Positions 61,237 through 64,000 of a DNA stretch of 64,000 nucleotides are shown piece after piece (the stretch's first letter is position 1; each line of letters opens with the position of its first letter). The stretch is from MTP4 sp052056915 (GTDB lineage: Archaea > Halobacteriota > Methanosarcinia > Methanosarcinales > Methanosarcinaceae). The notes under the pieces were generated by a model. The model did no database searches and had not been told where the DNA came from. It saw nothing but the letters and a program-made list of their open reading frames with translations. Both the position numbers and the translations under genes were made by a program. The stretch covers positions 3,782,001-3,846,000 of the forward strand of contig NZ_CP195119.1 in assembly GCF_052056915.1 (NCBI RefSeq), given 5' to 3'.

Positions 61237-61695
61237 GTGAAAACAAATATGAAATTTGGAATAGCTGCGCTGGTTATAGCAGTGCTGCTGTCGACCGTCT
61301 TCTTTGCATCGTCTGAAGACACACAAAAAGCCGCAGATAAGGGGGAAGAGGAGAAAGAAGAAACTGCAGCTGCACCCTGGTTTGATGAAGGTGATGAATT
61401 AAACCGGCTCAATACTTATGAACTCACAGCCCTTGCCGAAAAGAACGAAACGGTAAGAAAAATGCTCGAAGAAGACCGAAAGCTTGAGCCTGTCCAGATT
61501 GAAAGCCTTGAGGATATAGAACACCTTCCGGAAAACTATCCTGAAGAATTAAAAAGACTGATGATCGAAGATTACCTCGCGAGGCAAAATCTCTCGGAAC
61601 AGCAAGACAACAGTTCCGATGATTTCCCGGAACCACCAACTGATGAAGTAAACGAATCAACAACAAATGATTCTAACGAGTCAACAACAAATTGA
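61237..61695 (+). CDS. Secreted acidic hypothetical protein
   Basis: The GTG at 61237 follows AGGTGAGATCA, with an in-frame ATG four codons later. A signal peptide (FGIAALVIAVLLSTVFFASS) leads to a 120-residue Glu/Lys-rich helical protein (LNTYELTALAEKNETVRKML, EHLPENYPEELKRLMIEDYL) ending in Asn/Glu/Ser/Thr repeats (DEVNESTTNDSNESTTN). The ending may be glycosylated, since it contains several Asn-x-Ser/Thr sites. No family is recognised. It is the first of three plus-strand genes for membrane or secreted proteins. Confidence 0.68.
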   Translation: MKTNMKFGIAALVIAVLLSTVFFASSEDTQKAADKGEEEKEETAAAPWFDEGDELNRLNTYELTALAEKNETVRKMLEEDRKLEPVQIESLEDIEHLPENYPEELKRLMIEDYLARQNLSEQQDNSSDDFPEPPTDEVNESTTNDSNESTTN

Positions 61696-61807
61696 AATCG
61701 TGCGCATGCAGCTACAGAGGAATAAAGAAAATAGTTTGGCTTTCCTTAAGGAATGAAGACAATTTTGACCAGGCTTGATCCCGATTCCACGAAGGAGAAA
61801 GGCAAAA

Positions 61808-62038
61808 ATGTTACAAAAAATATCCACCCGGTCTTTAGCAACGGCTGCTTTAATAGCGTTGATACTTGTTACAATTTTGTATTACATAGAAGAGTCATTT
61901 TTCCCGGGGCACGATTCTTCTTTTATGCTCTTTAGCCAGTTCGTGGGCGGAGTATTTTTTGCACTGATGATAGTGGCTCTAATCGCTCTAAGCATATCAG
62001 CCTTCAAACTCGTTATCAGGCATATTAAAGGAAATTAA
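61808..62038 (+). CDS. Small two-helix membrane protein
   Basis: The ATG at 61808 follows GGAGAAAGGCAAAA. The 76-residue product (MLQKISTRSLATAALIALIL) has two hydrophobic segments (ATAALIALILVTILYYI and GVFFALMIVALIALSISAF) around a short polar loop with FFPGHDSSF. No family is recognised; length and spacing suggest a genuine protein. It lies 113 bases after the previous gene and 80 before the beta-helix gene, so the three may form one unit. Confidence 0.7.
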   Translation: MLQKISTRSLATAALIALILVTILYYIEESFFPGHDSSFMLFSQFVGGVFFALMIVALIALSISAFKLVIRHIKGN

Positions 62039-62118
62039 ACAGACTTTATAGATTTAATAAAGATTAAGAGCTGACGAGAAAGGGGTTGAAGTAACTGAAA
62101 ATAAAAAACTGCCTTGAA

Positions 62119-63612
62119 TTGGAATTCGTATTACTGGTATTCTTTTTAATGATAGTTTCCACAGGTGCCACCGCAGCAGCTACGAACATCATTGTGGATG
62201 GAAACGGAGGAGCAGACTATACCTCCATACAGGAAGCTGTAAACCATTCTAAATCCGGGGACACTATTATAGTTTCCAGCGGAACATATACGGAAAATGT
62301 GGATGTGGAAAAAGAACTAACCATTATCTCAAAATCCGGAAATCCGGAGGATACAATTGTCCAGGCAGCCGATCCGAGTGATCATGTATTCCATGTAACG
62401 GCTAGTAACGTTACAATTAGCGGCTTTAACGTCACCGGAGCCGAAAGTACCGGAAAAAGCCGCGAGCCCTGCGGAATATTCCTTGACGGAAGACCCGAAT
62501 TAATCAGGACTCCGGAGGGAAATTTAGATGATGGAATTGAGGGGGGAGTAGATGGAGGGGTCCCCGGAGAAGTTGATAGAGATGTCCCCAGAGAAGCAGA
62601 TGAAGGAGTTTACGCCTGCACCATCACCAACAATATAATTTCCAGCAACATCCTGGGCATTTTTCTGGAAGAATCCGGTAACAACACCCTGAGCAATAAT
62701 ACCGCGTCGAATAACCATATCGCCATCGTTCTGGCCGCATCCGACAATAACGAGCTGAAGGGAAACTCCGCATCGGACAATATGGGCGGCTTCTTCATGT
62801 TCGGAGGCGCAAACAACGTTTTTAGCGAGAACAGGATTTCAAGGAGCAGGATCGGGTTCGTGCTGGACTATTATAGCAGTAATAATATTTTTAGCAACAA
62901 CGCCGCCCTGGACAATGAAAACGGCTTCTACATCCGGAGTGCCGAAAATATCACGCTGATAAACAATAACGCAAGCTCGAACAATGAAACGGGGATCTAC
63001 CTGGACGCCTCCGCAAATAACACCCTCGAAGGCAACAGGGCAGACCTGAACAGGAAATACGGCATCCACCTCAACCATTTTTCCCGGAACAACGTGCTAC
63101 AAAACAATACCGTTTCAGGGAACGAACACGGGGTCATGCTGTATTATTACAGCGAAAACAACTCCCTGAAAGGAAACATTGCAAACCTCAACAGCAAAAA
63201 CGGGTTCTACCTGAATGAAACTTCCGGCAACACCCTGAAAGCAAACACTGCAAACTCGAACGGCGGGCACGGGATCTATCTCAAGTCCTCTACTTTCAAC
63301 ACCCTCGACAACAACACCGTAAACTCAAACGGGCTTTACGGCATCTATCTTGACCCTTCGAATAATAAAACGGTGAACCCCGACATCATAACCGCGGATT
63401 TCAAGTACTGCAGGTTCCTTGAGGATTCCAGCAACAACAACACGGTAAGCGGGAACTGCCTGAGCAGCAATAGTGAAGCAATCGTGGCAAATTATTCCGA
63501 AAACAACATTTACGACAACTACTTCGATGATAAAACGTCCGTTAAAGCGCCCTTCACCTCAATGTTAGTGGCAATGATTGACAGGATGAGGGCTTTTTTA
63601 GTAACTCGCTGA
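62119..63612 (+). CDS. Secreted right-handed beta-helix (NosD-like) protein
   Basis: The protein has a signal segment (LLVFFLMIVSTGATAAA), a first coil with DGNGGADYTSIQEAVNHSKS and GDTIIVSSGTYTENV, and then about twelve repeats of the NosD/pectate-lyase type (GIYLDASANNTLEGN, GFYLNETSGNTLKAN, GIYLKSSTFNTLDNN). An insert of about 40 residues rich in Gly/Asp/Arg (EGGVDGGVPGEVDRD) lies before the repeats. Such coils bind or cleave polysaccharides or are structural surface proteins. The start is uncertain: TTG 62119 is the first standard codon, but a CTG at 62095 (LKIKNCLE) sits nine bases after GGGG and gives a better signal peptide. No C-terminal anchor is seen. Confidence 0.85.
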   Translation: MEFVLLVFFLMIVSTGATAAATNIIVDGNGGADYTSIQEAVNHSKSGDTIIVSSGTYTENVDVEKELTIISKSGNPEDTIVQAADPSDHVFHVTASNVTISGFNVTGAESTGKSREPCGIFLDGRPELIRTPEGNLDDGIEGGVDGGVPGEVDRDVPREADEGVYACTITNNIISSNILGIFLEESGNNTLSNNTASNNHIAIVLAASDNNELKGNSASDNMGGFFMFGGANNVFSENRISRSRIGFVLDYYSSNNIFSNNAALDNENGFYIRSAENITLINNNASSNNETGIYLDASANNTLEGNRADLNRKYGIHLNHFSRNNVLQNNTVSGNEHGVMLYYYSENNSLKGNIANLNSKNGFYLNETSGNTLKANTANSNGGHGIYLKSSTFNTLDNNTVNSNGLYGIYLDPSNNKTVNPDIITADFKYCRFLEDSSNNNTVSGNCLSSNSEAIVANYSENNIYDNYFDDKTSVKAPFTSMLVAMIDRMRAFLVTR

Positions 63613-63725
63613 GTTCCTGCTAATTGATTGTGCAAAAAAAGGTTTGTAGAGATATTAAGAGAAAGCTGAATGAAAATTCCCATGCCCAGAATTCAGACCA
63701 ATCCACTTATTCTATATTTCGGCTT

Positions 63726-63995
63726 TTAATCATTTTTACTTTTTTCCTCAAGACCTTTCTTCATGCAACACTTATTATATTTTTTCCCGGAACCACAGGG
63801 ACAGGGGTCATTGCGCCCGACTTTTTCCGGCTTGAGCATTCTTTTCAATTTATCAGGAATCCTCTTTTTCCCGTAAGAAATCTTCCATAGCCGTTCGAAT
63901 TCCTGAGGATTAAAATGCTCCAGAGGGTCAGCAAAGTGTCTTTGATAATCCATACTTTCATCAGGACTGGAGTATATTGAATCAACGTCTTCCAT
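63726..63995 (-). CDS. SEC-C zinc-binding motif protein (start near right edge)
   Basis: The 89-residue product ends with the SEC-C motif GRNDPCPCGSGKKYNKCC, a zinc-binding signature also found at the C-terminus of SecA and many unrelated proteins. The rest (MDYQRHFADPLEHFNPQEFE) is helical without a recognised domain. The ATG at 63995 is five bases from the window edge and the frame is open beyond it, so the protein may be longer. Its role is unknown; SEC-C motifs usually attach to nucleic-acid- or protein-processing domains. Confidence 0.75.
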   Translation of the reverse strand: MEDVDSIYSSPDESMDYQRHFADPLEHFNPQEFERLWKISYGKKRIPDKLKRMLKPEKVGRNDPCPCGSGKKYNKCCMKKGLEEKSKND

Positions 63996-64000
63996 ATTAA

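Noticed and set aside
1..64000. Pyrrolysine (in-frame TAG) readthrough genes
   Set aside because: I looked for adjacent open frames separated by a single TAG with family continuity and found none.

Overview
This window is chromosomal DNA from a methanogenic archaeon, almost certainly a Methanosarcina or close relative. The supporting genes are archaeal or methanogen-typed: archaeal Pth2 and TruD, tRNA C56 2'-O-methyltransferase Trm56, AMP phosphorylase, a cobyric acid synthase, a RimK-type ligase resembling MptN, two proteins ending in PGF-CTERM sorting signals, a DUF2769 protein, and an Rhs fragment. Genes are separated by long AT-rich spacers that often hold short tandem repeats, Shine-Dalgarno sites are common, and TATA boxes sit where expected. 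I see no rRNA, tRNA, CRISPR array, complete insertion sequence or prophage.

Layout. 0-9 kb: a nitroreductase cut by the left edge, a Kef-type antiporter, a fused antitoxin-toxin protein, a phosphoribosyltransferase, then a leftward envelope/redox cluster (TlpA-like thioredoxin lipoprotein, CcdA-like membrane protein, DUF3179 lipoprotein, Ig-like lipoprotein). 8.9-9.9 kb: three tiny paralogous one-helix membrane proteins. 10-22 kb: a helical-repeat protein, metX (with CBS domains) and metY, a secreted lipocalin-like protein, the UPF0210/ACT pair, a bacterial-type shikimate-kinase-like protein beside a 15-unit minisatellite, and an ADP-forming acyl-CoA synthetase alpha subunit. 22-35 kb: trm56, AMP phosphorylase, an EamA transporter, an FtsX/MacB-type permease with a PGF-CTERM protein, cobQ, a DUF2178/XRE regulator pair preceded by a striking array of 21-bp-spaced operator-like sites, alanine dehydrogenase and a DUF434 protein. 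35.5-43 kb: four paralogous TPR proteins surrounding a PPP-family protein phosphatase. 43-50 kb: an Asp/Glu racemase, a TSUP permease, fxsA, an Rhs relic among dispersed hairpin repeats, lrgAB, and iscS plus an iscU whose first ligand cysteine is missing. 50-55 kb: a candidate structured RNA, an MptN-like ligase, pth2, a transglutaminase-like protein and truD. 55-64 kb: mostly secreted or membrane-anchored proteins (PQQ-type propeller, hydrolase lipoprotein, HEAT-repeat PGF-CTERM protein, NosD-like beta-helix) and a SEC-C protein at the right edge.

The most distinctive signals are the two four-site arrays of GTT-N10-AAC upstream of the DUF2178/XRE operon, the 27-34-residue membrane protein family, the TPR/phosphatase locus, the IscU variant, the inverted dispersed hairpin elements with a covarying stem that flank fxsA and the Rhs relic, and the multi-stem RNA candidate near 50.1 kb. 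All functional statements rest on reading the sequence and on remembered family knowledge; no searches were run.
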